A stretch of DNA of 45,379 nucleotides. It comes from Actinomycetes bacterium. GTDB lineage: Bacteria; Actinomycetota; Actinomycetes; Mycobacteriales; Mycobacteriaceae. Every line of letters begins with the position of its first letter. The first letter of the stretch is position 1. Where the stretch lies: the NCBI GenBank assembly GCA_023404955.1, contig JAEXZY010000157.1, positions 1 through 45,379 of the forward strand, written 5' to 3'. Made by a program: the position numbers and the translations under genes. Positions 32,548 to 40,071 of the stretch are shown here, piece by piece. The notes under the pieces are model-generated. The model did no database searches. It saw only the letters and a program-made list of their open reading frames with translations, and was not told the origin of the DNA.

Positions 32548-32589
32548 CATGGTTTACTGAGTTGCACAGCTCACCGCGGCCCGCGGTGA
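32548..32589. promoter_or_regulatory. Candidate regulator-binding region before the FadR-type gene
   Basis: Two elements. The minus-strand word AGTAAACCATG (32558-32548) matches AGTAAACCTTG (31152-31142) in the thiolase promoter at 10 of 11 bases. TCACCGCGG-C-CCGCGGTGA (32571-32589) is a perfect 19-bp palindrome 31 bp before the regulator start. Either could bind the regulator; the first links it to the thiolase operon. Confidence 0.5.
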
Positions 32590-32620
32590 CAGGACCCCCG
32601 TTGTGGATCGTGGAGACATC

Positions 32621-33406
32621 GTGACGAGAAGTACCCGGTTGGCGCCGATGATCGACGCGACCGGTGCGCGGCCGGGAGTGCGGTCACCGAAGACCGCCGA
32701 ACTGGTTGCGGGCACGCTGCGCCGCATGGTCGTTGAGGGGCAGCTCACCGACGGTGATTTCTTACCCAACGAGGCCGAGTTGATGGCGCACTTCGGCGTG
32801 AGCCGGCCGACGCTGCGCGAAGCCGTGCGCGTGCTGGAGTCCGAGAGGCTGGTCGAGGTGCGCCGCGGATCGCGCACCGGGGCGCGGGTGCGCGTCCCCG
32901 GCCCGGAGGTGGTGGCCCGGCCGGCCGGACTGCTCCTCGAGCTCTCCGGCGCCACGATCGCCGATCTGCTCACCGCGAAAGCCGGCATCGAACCGCTGGC
33001 GGCGCGACTGCTCGCCGAATCGGGCTCCGCAGAGGCCTTCGCCGAACTCGACTCGCTGCTCGAGGAATTGGTGGCCCAAGGCTGCGAATCCGACCGGCTG
33101 GCCGAGAGCACCGGCGCCTTCCATCTGCGCGTGGTGCAGCTCTCGGGCAACGAGACGCTGTCCATCGTCGCCGGGATGCTGCACGAGATCACGGTGCGGC
33201 ACACGGCATTCGTGTTCAACGAGCGCCGGCCCGTGTCGAAAGCCGACTACGACAAGCTGATTCGCTCCTACCGCAAGCTGATGACCTACCTGCGGGCCGG
33301 TGACGCCGCCGGCGCCGAGCAGCATTGGCGCAAGCACCTCGACGTGTCGCGCGAGCTCCTGCTGACCGGGCTGGAGAGCGTGCCGATCCGCGACGTGATG
33401 GGCTGA
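32621..33406 (+). CDS. FadR-subfamily GntR regulator (FCD domain)
   Basis: 261 residues from GTG at 32621 with GGAG six bases upstream (GTG at 32603 is an alternative). The winged helix (about 30-90) contains LPNEAELMAHFGVSRPTLREAVRVLES and RGSRTGARV in outline. The C-terminal all-helical FCD domain has the metal- or acid-binding residues of the group spread over FHLRVVQLSGN, MLHEI and HWRKHLDVS. FCD regulators bind carboxylates or acyl-CoA. Divergent position beside the CoA-transferase and shared operator words suggest it represses the 27960-32469 genes. Confidence 0.9.
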   Translation: MTRSTRLAPMIDATGARPGVRSPKTAELVAGTLRRMVVEGQLTDGDFLPNEAELMAHFGVSRPTLREAVRVLESERLVEVRRGSRTGARVRVPGPEVVARPAGLLLELSGATIADLLTAKAGIEPLAARLLAESGSAEAFAELDSLLEELVAQGCESDRLAESTGAFHLRVVQLSGNETLSIVAGMLHEITVRHTAFVFNERRPVSKADYDKLIRSYRKLMTYLRAGDAAGAEQHWRKHLDVSRELLLTGLESVPIRDVMG

Positions 33407-33407
33407 C

Positions 33408-35150
33408 TCAGCTCGCCTCAGCGGTATCCCTGCGCCACGTGACATGCACCGGCACGGTGTCGTCCCACGGCTGCCGGGTGACCATGTCGGCGACCAGGAT
33501 GTAGCCGCGCTCGAACTCACCGGTCGCCGCGTCGACCAGACGGTACTGCTGGCGCTGCCGGTGGATCGGTTGCGCGTCGAGCAGCAGCACCCGCACCTCG
33601 CCAGGCTCGAAATGGCAGCGTTTCTGCAGCGCGGCGATCAACTGCTCGTTGTGCATGTGGCCGTCGCCGAAGTTCCATCCAATCGCCGTGCTGCAGATGC
33701 GTTCCCCGTCGGTGAGGACGTACTCAGCTTCGTCGTGCCCGGCCATCAACCGGTGCGCGAGGGTGAACATCGCGCGCCCGTGCGTGTTGAACGAGCGGAA
33801 GGCGTACCCCATGTACTGGTACATCTCCGCGGTCTCGCGGCTGCCGTAGAACTTCTCCATCTGCGCCGCCGGCATGCTCGCGATCGCGACGATGCCCGCG
33901 GCGATCTTGGCGTCGGCGGACGGCTTGATGCACCACAGCGACGTGTCCCAGTTGCCCGCGTAGTAGCGCATGCCGGGCAGGAAGGACACCTTGCGCGGGA
34001 ACAGGTTTCCGATCGCGACGGTGCCCGCGGAGACCGCGAAGAGGACGACGGGCCAGGGGCTCTCCAGATCGCCCAGACCGACGCCTGCGTTGCCGACGAA
34101 CAGCGCCAGCACCGAGAACATCATGAAGACGTTCCACTCCAGCGGCACCCCCATCGGGATCGCCGACAGGATGCCGAAGTGGAAGCACAGCATCACGAAC
34201 GCTGCGATCGCGGTGACCCAGCCGCCGTGGGAGAAGAACAACACCAGCGGCACGAGCATCTCGATGGCCGTCGAAATATGCGCCAGCACGCGCGACGCCC
34301 GGCCCGGCCGCAGGTCATCCGGGAAGTGCTCGAAGAACTTGCGTTTGATCCAGCGCGGGCGGATCACCGGGTTGTTGCTCATCATCGTCGAGATGACGAA
34401 CGGGAAGTGCTTGTTGAGCTTCGAGGTCGCCGCGCCCATCCAGATGACCAGGCACACCAGCTTGGCCGCGATCACGATGTCGGCGCCGCTGAACAGGAAG
34501 CACACCGCGAGCGCGCCGTAGACCTCACCGCGCGCGGCGAGGAAGAGCACCTTGTCGCGCAGCCCCGCGAGCGCGAGCAACGCCAGGATGGTGGCGGTCT
34601 GCCAGACGGGCAGCACGCCGACCTGTGAGCCGAGCTCCGGGATGGGCCCGGTGCCATCAGAGAACAGGGCGACGAGCAGCATCACCAGCAGGGCGCCGTA
34701 GAGCACCACGTCGACGGGTGTGCGGGCATCGCCGCGGGTGAGCGGAACTCTGTTCGGCCATGGTGGCAGCCGAATGGTGCTGGGCCGCAACCAGTACAGG
34801 ATCGAACCCATCGGCGGGAAGAACCGATTGTTGAGCGGGCCGAACCCGCAGCCCAGCCCGACGATCTCGAACAACATCGTGTAGAAGACGACCTTCTGGT
34901 ACACGATCGGCTCGTGGTACCAGGCGGCGACGTTGGTGAACCCGTCGATACCCGTGGTGGCCAGTACCACCAGCCACGCGACGAGCGCGTAGAGCAGGAT
35001 CTTGACGACGTAGAACAGGTGCATCACCACCGGTGTGCCGAAGCCCACCTCGGCCCAGTGTCTGGCCATCGGGACGATCCGCTCCGCGCGGGTTCCCTTG
35101 CTCCATTCGGCGTAGTCGACGACCGGCGCGTCTTGTTTGAGAAACCCCAT
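33408..35150 (-). CDS. DUF3556 multi-pass membrane protein
   Basis: 580 residues starting MGFLKQDAPVVDYAEWSKGTR, which I recognise as the mycobacterial DUF3556 family. About nine to ten helices occupy residues 40-400, with Trp/Pro-rich loops such as YWLRPSTIRLPPWPNRVPL, then a soluble C-terminal region of about 180 residues with FNTHGRAMFTLAHRLM and GWNFGDGHMHNEQL. The first half resembles HTTM/vitamin K carboxylase-like membrane proteins in spacing (weak inference). GGGGAG lies five bases before the ATG. Function unknown. Confidence 0.82.
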   Translation of the reverse strand: MGFLKQDAPVVDYAEWSKGTRAERIVPMARHWAEVGFGTPVVMHLFYVVKILLYALVAWLVVLATTGIDGFTNVAAWYHEPIVYQKVVFYTMLFEIVGLGCGFGPLNNRFFPPMGSILYWLRPSTIRLPPWPNRVPLTRGDARTPVDVVLYGALLVMLLVALFSDGTGPIPELGSQVGVLPVWQTATILALLALAGLRDKVLFLAARGEVYGALAVCFLFSGADIVIAAKLVCLVIWMGAATSKLNKHFPFVISTMMSNNPVIRPRWIKRKFFEHFPDDLRPGRASRVLAHISTAIEMLVPLVLFFSHGGWVTAIAAFVMLCFHFGILSAIPMGVPLEWNVFMMFSVLALFVGNAGVGLGDLESPWPVVLFAVSAGTVAIGNLFPRKVSFLPGMRYYAGNWDTSLWCIKPSADAKIAAGIVAIASMPAAQMEKFYGSRETAEMYQYMGYAFRSFNTHGRAMFTLAHRLMAGHDEAEYVLTDGERICSTAIGWNFGDGHMHNEQLIAALQKRCHFEPGEVRVLLLDAQPIHRQRQQYRLVDAATGEFERGYILVADMVTRQPWDDTVPVHVTWRRDTAEAS

Positions 35151-35187
35151 GGCTCCCCAGACTAGAACGTGTTCCAGTTCCTGTGGC

Positions 35188-35249
35188 CGCGAACAGACAC
35201 AAACTCGCGTGGAATCGCCGCGACACGCGCGAGTTCGCGTCTGCTCGCG
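35188..35249. repeat. Imperfect 22-bp inverted repeat, possible dispersed palindrome or terminator
   Basis: CGCGAACAGACACAAACTCGCG (35188-35209) pairs with the reverse complement of 35228-35249 at 19 of 22 positions around an 18-nt loop. It lies between the carotenoid oxygenase stop and the DUF3556 start, both on the minus strand, so it could end the former transcript. The arms look like a type of palindrome I associate with mycobacterial intergenic repeats. Confidence 0.6.
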
Positions 35250-35284
35250 GGGGTCAGGTGGCCCTAGGAGTCAGGTGACCCGGA

Positions 35285-36715
35285 TCAGGCGGGGACCCAG
35301 TTGCCGTGGAAGCCGGCGGGCACGCGATGCGGCAGCTTGATCGCGGCCACGTCGTCGAGGGTCTGCGCGTCGAGGATCATCAGCTCGCTGCGATCGGTGG
35401 CCCGGTCGTAGACGTAACCCATCAGCACGCCGTCATCCTCGTCGGCGTCGGCGGCGCTGGGCTCGAACACGAACTCGCCGACGGCCTTGCCCGCCCCGAA
35501 GGAGCGGGCCGCCGAATTGTTGCCCACCAGATCGTGTTTGAACAGCGTCTCGTTCCCGTCGGCGGAGAACCCGGGTGCGTACCCGTAGCGATGCCGCTTG
35601 CCGACGAGCCGCTCGTCGACGCGGGGGAACTCCTGCGGACGGTCGTCGATGCGCGACTCGCGCACCTTGCCGTCGGCGAGGTCCACCGTCCAGCGCTCGA
35701 GGGTGGGCAGGCCCTCGTTGGGGCCCAGATGGTCGGTGTCGAACATCTTCGGATGACGCACGACGTCGAGCACCACGGTGTCGCCGGAGTCGTAGGCGTT
35801 CATCGGATGGAAGACGTAGCACGGCTCGACGTCGAACCACCGGACATCGGCGTTGCCACCCTCGCGCGGCATGACGCCGACTCGCGCCGGATACTTCGGA
35901 TTCCACGAATACGGGAACCGACGGTCGGCGCTCGGCGCGACGGGCATGCGCGCGGCCACCGGGTCGGGGATGCGCACCCGCCCGAGAAGTGCCGACATCA
36001 TCAACCGGGCCGGCAGGCGCAACGCCCGCGGCACGGTCATCTCCACGGCCTGCTCGACGTCGAATGTGACCGGCAGGTCGTAGAACACGACATACCGTTC
36101 GGTGAGCGAGAAGTCGTGCATCATCGGGCTGCCCGTGACGTCGATGTCGACAACCCGGCGGGCGCGGCCGTCGACGCCGATCACCGAGTACTCGACGGTG
36201 TTCTTCTGGCCGAGGCGGTAGGAGACCGCGTGCAGTTCGCCGGTCTGCGGGTCGCGTTTCGGGTGGGCGGTGTACCCGCCGCGCAGCGTGCCGTCGAAGT
36301 CGCAGACGCCGACGGTGTCCAGCTCGTCGGTGAGCTCGTAGGCCGCCACCCCCGACTCGATGAGAGCCAGCGTCTTGCCGGCGTGGCCGATGACGTTGGT
36401 GTTGGCGCCGATCGGCGACACCGCGAACCGCTGGTCGGGCACCGTCTCGCCGAGCGCCCGTGCCGTGCCCGGCCCACGGACGAACCGGTTGCGGTACCAC
36501 TCCGCGCGGCCGTCACGCAGCCGGATGCCGTGCACCATGCCGTCGCCGACGAACCAGTGGTACAGCTTCGGATCGATCTCACCGATCGGGTTCGGGCCGT
36601 TGCGCAGATACCGGCCGTCCAGGTGCTCGGGGATCGACCCGGTCACCTCCAGGTCGGTGAGCGTGACTTCCTCCGACAGCGGCGCGTAGACGCCTTCGAG
36701 GTAGCGATTTCCCAT
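35285..36715 (-). CDS. Carotenoid cleavage oxygenase (RPE65 family)
   Basis: 476 residues. The four iron-binding histidines are present: His151 (YTAHPKRD), His200 (MMHDFSLT), His303 (YVFHPMNAYD) and His470 (GFHGNWVP). YLRNGPNP and WFVGDGMVHG near the N-terminus are also hallmarks. The enzyme splits carotenoid or stilbenoid double bonds with O2; M. tuberculosis Rv0654 is a known relative. AGGAGG precedes the ATG, and a TetR-type operator array begins inside the leader, so expression is almost certainly controlled by the divergent TetR gene. The start is confirmed by MGNRYLEGVYAPL, typical for the family. Confidence 0.94.
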   Translation of the reverse strand: MGNRYLEGVYAPLSEEVTLTDLEVTGSIPEHLDGRYLRNGPNPIGEIDPKLYHWFVGDGMVHGIRLRDGRAEWYRNRFVRGPGTARALGETVPDQRFAVSPIGANTNVIGHAGKTLALIESGVAAYELTDELDTVGVCDFDGTLRGGYTAHPKRDPQTGELHAVSYRLGQKNTVEYSVIGVDGRARRVVDIDVTGSPMMHDFSLTERYVVFYDLPVTFDVEQAVEMTVPRALRLPARLMMSALLGRVRIPDPVAARMPVAPSADRRFPYSWNPKYPARVGVMPREGGNADVRWFDVEPCYVFHPMNAYDSGDTVVLDVVRHPKMFDTDHLGPNEGLPTLERWTVDLADGKVRESRIDDRPQEFPRVDERLVGKRHRYGYAPGFSADGNETLFKHDLVGNNSAARSFGAGKAVGEFVFEPSAADADEDDGVLMGYVYDRATDRSELMILDAQTLDDVAAIKLPHRVPAGFHGNWVPA

Positions 36716-36726
36716 GTCCGCCTCCT

Positions 36727-36764
36727 ATAACAGCGTTATCTTGCGTTATGTATAACACCGTTAT
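36727..36764. promoter_or_regulatory. Tandem operator array ATAAC-N3-GTTAT
   Basis: ATAAC-AGC-GTTAT (36727-36739) and ATAAC-ACC-GTTAT (36752-36764) are two copies of one 13-bp palindrome, centres 25 bp apart. A further half-site GTTAT (36745-36749) pairs with the second copy as GTTAT-GT-ATAAC. The array fills the gap between the carotenoid oxygenase ribosome site and the TetR start, so one regulator could control both directions. Confidence 0.85.
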
Positions 36765-36779
36765 GGCAGGATGGCAATC

Positions 36780-37454
36780 ATGACGTCGATGCCCGAGGCC
36801 GTGATCGACGCGGGCGTGCGCCTCCTCGAACGTGATGGGGTGTCCGCGCTGCGCGCACGAACCGTGGCTGCCGAGGCGGGCACGTCGACGATGGCGGTCT
36901 ACACCCACTTCGGCGGCATGACGGGTCTCCTCGACGCGATCGCGCGCGAGGTCTTCGACCGGTTCACCGTCGTGCTCACCGAGGTGCCGCTGACCGACGA
37001 CCCGGTGGCCGACTTCCTGGCGATGGGCCTGGCGTATCACGACTTCGCAATGGCCAACCCCCAGCGGTATCAGCTGATGTTCGGCACGTCGGCCCCCGCC
37101 TCGATCGCGCAACACCGATCCGATCTGACACAGACGGGCACCGCCACCGACCGTGCGGAATGGGCGGCATCCTTCGGCGCGCTCCGGCAGGCAGTGCACC
37201 GGATGATGGCCGCCGGCCGGATTCGGACCGACGACGAAGCCGCGGTCGCCGGCCGGCTGTGGAGCATCAACCACGGAGCGGTGATGCTGGAGACCGCCGG
37301 GTTCTTCGGCCACGAGGGCCACGGGGTGACGCAGATCCTCGGCCCGCTCATCATCGACGCGCTGGTCGGAATGGGCGACGACCGTGACGCCGTGGTGCGG
37401 TCACTGGACGCTGTGATCGCGCGGACCGGTACGGTTGCTCAGCCGAGCTCCTGA
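36780..37454 (+). CDS. TetR-family regulator of the carotenoid oxygenase
   Basis: 224 residues from ATG at 36780, with AGGA eight to eleven bases upstream (ATG 36771 would add three residues). The N-terminal HTH reads VIDAGVRLLERDGVSALRARTVAAEAGTSTMAVYTHFGGMTGLL in outline, with recognition helix TSTMAVYTHF. The C-terminal domain has a WHG-like segment (YQLMFG, LWSINHGAVMLE), the TetR_C_13/WHG pattern. It overlaps the convergent WS/DGAT-like gene by 16 bp. Its ligand may be an apocarotenoid or related lipid (inference from the divergent gene). Confidence 0.9.
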   Translation: MTSMPEAVIDAGVRLLERDGVSALRARTVAAEAGTSTMAVYTHFGGMTGLLDAIAREVFDRFTVVLTEVPLTDDPVADFLAMGLAYHDFAMANPQRYQLMFGTSAPASIAQHRSDLTQTGTATDRAEWAASFGALRQAVHRMMAAGRIRTDDEAAVAGRLWSINHGAVMLETAGFFGHEGHGVTQILGPLIIDALVGMGDDRDAVVRSLDAVIARTGTVAQPSS

Positions 37455-38680
37455 GCCAATCGCTCGGTGTAGGCGTCGATGTCGCTGATCGCCGACTCCG
37501 CGGCGTGCACGCTGACCGCGACGATGTCGCCGATGCCGTGCACGCCGTGAGTGAGACCCATCATCGGCGACAGCGCGGGGAAGCCGGCGGTGAGCACGAC
37601 GGGCGCACCACCGAAGGTGAGATCCGCCTGTCCCCGGTGCACGCTGGAGACGACCGTGTTGCCGGCGACCGTCGGCGAGCGCTGGTTCAGGTCGAATCGG
37701 CTCATCCCCCACCGCAGCAGCGCGGCGGGCATCGCGGCGAACGCCGCGTCCTGCGCGGCCGTCGCCGGATGCGACGCCCGTCGGCGGCGCCGGTACAGGT
37801 CCTGCGCGATCGCACGGGCCCGCTGCTGCGGCGGCAGGTGCGGGTACAGCCCGATACCGACGTTGCCGAAGTGGTTGTTGGCGTGACGCGCACCAGATTT
37901 CGCCATCGGGATCTCCGCCCGCAGTTGCCCCGGATCGTCGCCGGATGCTCGCAGGTGGGCGGCCAGTGCCGCCGAGATCGCGGTCAGCGCGGCGACGGTG
38001 ACCGTCGGGCCGGCCAGCTGATCGCGCCGCCGAACGATGGTCCGCACGTGCACCGCCCCCGCCGGCCGAGTGTTCGTGCCCAACACCGGACACGACGGTG
38101 CCGGCGGCGGTACGAGTCCCGCGTCGGTATCGCAGACGAGGCGCCGGTGCGCCCGGGCAGCTGCGGCGGATCGGGGAACGAAGCCGTGCGTCGACCGCGG
38201 CCGCACGGCGTCCGCCGATCCGGGGCGCCCGAACAGCCGGGCCGCCAGCGCCGACGCTCGGCCTCCGTCGGCCAGCGCGTGCGAGATCTGCACCACCGCA
38301 ACCGATCCCGGGCCGGTACCGGGGAGCGCGTCGACGCCGGGGAAGACATGCAGGCGCCACGGACGGACATGGACATCGACCGGATCGTCCGCCAGCCCGG
38401 CCACCGTGGCCAGCACACCCGCCCACGTGGTGGCGGTGTGCACCACGAAGTGGTCCACGTCGATGTCACGCCGCTCCCACGCCGGGTAGCGCCACGCACC
38501 GCGATCACGCACCCGGACCGCCAGCTCGACGCAACCCGTCGCCGAAGACCGGACCGCGGCGAGCGCCGCAGCAGCGTCGACCGGCGCGCCGAAACCGTAG
38601 AGCAGGAACTGGTCGTTCGGGGTCACCGCCGACAGCAGGAGCATCTGCGCATCGACCGCGGTGAGTCGGCGCGCCGTCAT
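37439..38680 (-). CDS. WS/DGAT-like acyltransferase (condensation-domain fold)
   Basis: 413 residues. The start RRLTAVDAQMLLL and the motif QISHALADGGRA (near 131-142) match wax ester synthase/DGAT proteins, whose motif is HHxxxDG. Here the first His is Ser133, but the catalytic second His134, Asp138 and Gly139 remain. The C-terminal NNHFGNVGIGLYPHLP and SSVHRGQADLTFGG follow the DUF1298 pattern. It is shorter than typical Tgs proteins (about 450-470), so substrate or activity may differ. TAGCCT (38693-38688) ends seven bases before the ATG: leaderless. Confidence 0.8.
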   Translation of the reverse strand: MTARRLTAVDAQMLLLSAVTPNDQFLLYGFGAPVDAAAALAAVRSSATGCVELAVRVRDRGAWRYPAWERRDIDVDHFVVHTATTWAGVLATVAGLADDPVDVHVRPWRLHVFPGVDALPGTGPGSVAVVQISHALADGGRASALAARLFGRPGSADAVRPRSTHGFVPRSAAAARAHRRLVCDTDAGLVPPPAPSCPVLGTNTRPAGAVHVRTIVRRRDQLAGPTVTVAALTAISAALAAHLRASGDDPGQLRAEIPMAKSGARHANNHFGNVGIGLYPHLPPQQRARAIAQDLYRRRRRASHPATAAQDAAFAAMPAALLRWGMSRFDLNQRSPTVAGNTVVSSVHRGQADLTFGGAPVVLTAGFPALSPMMGLTHGVHGIGDIVAVSVHAAESAISDIDAYTERLAQELG

Positions 38681-38687
38681 GGTGCCA

Positions 38688-38697
38688 AGGCTAGGCT
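38688..38697. promoter_or_regulatory. Overlapping divergent -10 elements in a 23-bp gap
   Basis: AGGCTAGGCT contains TAGGCT (38692-38697, plus), six bases before the SDR ATG at 38704, and TAGCCT (38693-38688, minus), seven bases before the WS/DGAT-like ATG at 38680. The hexamers overlap by two bases, so polymerase cannot occupy both at once. Confidence 0.6.
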
Positions 38698-38703
38698 GAC
38701 GCC

Positions 38704-39510
38704 ATGTCGCTGCTGCCGCCCGTGTCCGAGACCGGGGCGGTGCTGGTCACCGGCGCATCGTCGGGCATCGGCGAAGAGATCGCCCGCGAGTTCGCCGGCC
38801 GGGGCTACCCGGTGGTGCTGGTGGCCCGGCGCGCCGACAAGCTGACCGCACTCGCGCAATCACTGGACACCCGCGCCTACGTTCTGCCCACCGACCTGGC
38901 CGACCCGGCGCAGCGGGCTGCGTTGCCCGACCAGGTCGCCGCGCTCGGACTGACCGTCGAGATCCTGGTCAACAACGCGGGTATGTCCAACCTCGGACCG
39001 GTCGCGCGCGTGAGCGCATCCGATGAGCTGCGGTTGATCGAGCTCGACGTCGCCGCGGTCGTGGACCTGAGCGCCCGGTTCGTGCCCGCCATGGTGGCGC
39101 GCGACCGCGGCGCGGTACTCAACGTGGCCTCGGTCGGGGCGTTCGGGCCGGTGCCGTTTCAGGCGTCCTACGGCGCGGCCAAGGCGTTCGTGCTGTCCTA
39201 CACCGAGGCGCTGCGGGAGGAACTGCGGGACAGCGGCGTGACCGCGTCGGTCGTGTGTCCGGGCCCGGTGCGGACCGAATTCGGCGCAAGCGCAGGCATT
39301 CCCGACGAAGAGGCCGAGAAGATGCTGCCGGCGTTCCTGTGGGAGCAGGCCGATGCGGTGGCGCGCACCGCGATCGAGGGCCTCGAGAAGGGCCGCGGGG
39401 TCATCGTTCCCGGCGCACCCAACCGGGCAGCCGCACTCCTGTACCGCTTCGCGCCGCACCGGGTGCTGCTGCCACTGCTGGGCCGCAGCCACCCCGGCCG
39501 CACAGCCTGA
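38704..39510 (+). CDS. SDR-family NAD(P)-dependent oxidoreductase
   Basis: 268 residues. LVTGASSGIGEEIAREFA, VARRADKL (NADPH-type Arg), PTDLADP, NNAGMSN, catalytic Ser in LNVASVGAF, Tyr-x3-Lys in ASYGAAKAF, and VCPGPVRTEFG give a complete classical SDR. The C-terminal extension (about 200-268) with VIVPGAPNRAAALLYRFAPHRVLLPLLG is hydrophobic and Arg-rich, as in DltE/YqjQ-like SDRs that lie on the membrane. The substrate is probably a lipid ketone. The start is set by a -10 hexamer six bases upstream (leaderless). Confidence 0.9.
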   Translation: MSLLPPVSETGAVLVTGASSGIGEEIAREFAGRGYPVVLVARRADKLTALAQSLDTRAYVLPTDLADPAQRAALPDQVAALGLTVEILVNNAGMSNLGPVARVSASDELRLIELDVAAVVDLSARFVPAMVARDRGAVLNVASVGAFGPVPFQASYGAAKAFVLSYTEALREELRDSGVTASVVCPGPVRTEFGASAGIPDEEAEKMLPAFLWEQADAVARTAIEGLEKGRGVIVPGAPNRAAALLYRFAPHRVLLPLLGRSHPGRTA

Positions 39511-40071
39511 CTACACAGGGTCGAACTGCGAGATCAGCCACCGGTCGCCGACCTTGTCGAGGGTGATCCGCACGCTCGAGTTCGTGTTGGTGGGCGCGTC
39601 GTTGCCGACCCTCACGGTCTGATTGATGAAGACCAGCACGACGGCCTTCTCGGCGGTGGCCGACACCGACGCCGCGGCGGGCACGGAGGCGATCGCAGAG
39701 ATCTGCTTCTGCTCGGCGCCGGGGATCACGACGTCATCGGTGAGCGAGGTGTACGAATCCCGGAACTGGCCCGTGAGCAGACTGCGCGCATCGGTGAGCT
39801 GCTGCTCGACCTTGTCCGGGGTGTAGGACAGCAGCGCGACCGCGCCGTCGCGGGCCGCCTGCACCGACGTCGTCGCGGCGATCTGCCCATCACGCACGCC
39901 GTTGTCCTGCCACTTCAGAAAACCCGCACCCAACGCGAGTAGCAGCGCCAGCGCCGGCAGGAGTCCGAAGGCGACGATGCGCGATGAGGTCTGGCGCGGC
40001 CGCGCTACCGGTGCGGTGTCCTCGATCGGCGGGGCCTCGTGCGCCGCCGAGGTCTCCTCGGTGTCGGTCAC
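39511..40071 (-). CDS. Mce-associated membrane protein (second of an orphan pair)
   Basis: 186 residues. A hydrophilic cytoplasmic N-terminus of about 30 residues, one membrane helix (IVAFGLLPALALLLALGAGFL in outline), then a periplasmic NTF2-like domain with SVQAARDGAVALLSYTPDKVEQQL, LLTGQFRDSYTSL and a final GDRWLISQFDPV. This is the Mas/Mam pattern of proteins that stabilise Mce lipid-uptake complexes. No mce genes are in the window, so it is an orphan Mam (OmamA-like). It overlaps its partner gene by four bases. Confidence 0.88.
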   Translation of the reverse strand: MTDTEETSAAHEAPPIEDTAPVARPRQTSSRIVAFGLLPALALLLALGAGFLKWQDNGVRDGQIAATTSVQAARDGAVALLSYTPDKVEQQLTDARSLLTGQFRDSYTSLTDDVVIPGAEQKQISAIASVPAAASVSATAEKAVVLVFINQTVRVGNDAPTNTNSSVRITLDKVGDRWLISQFDPV

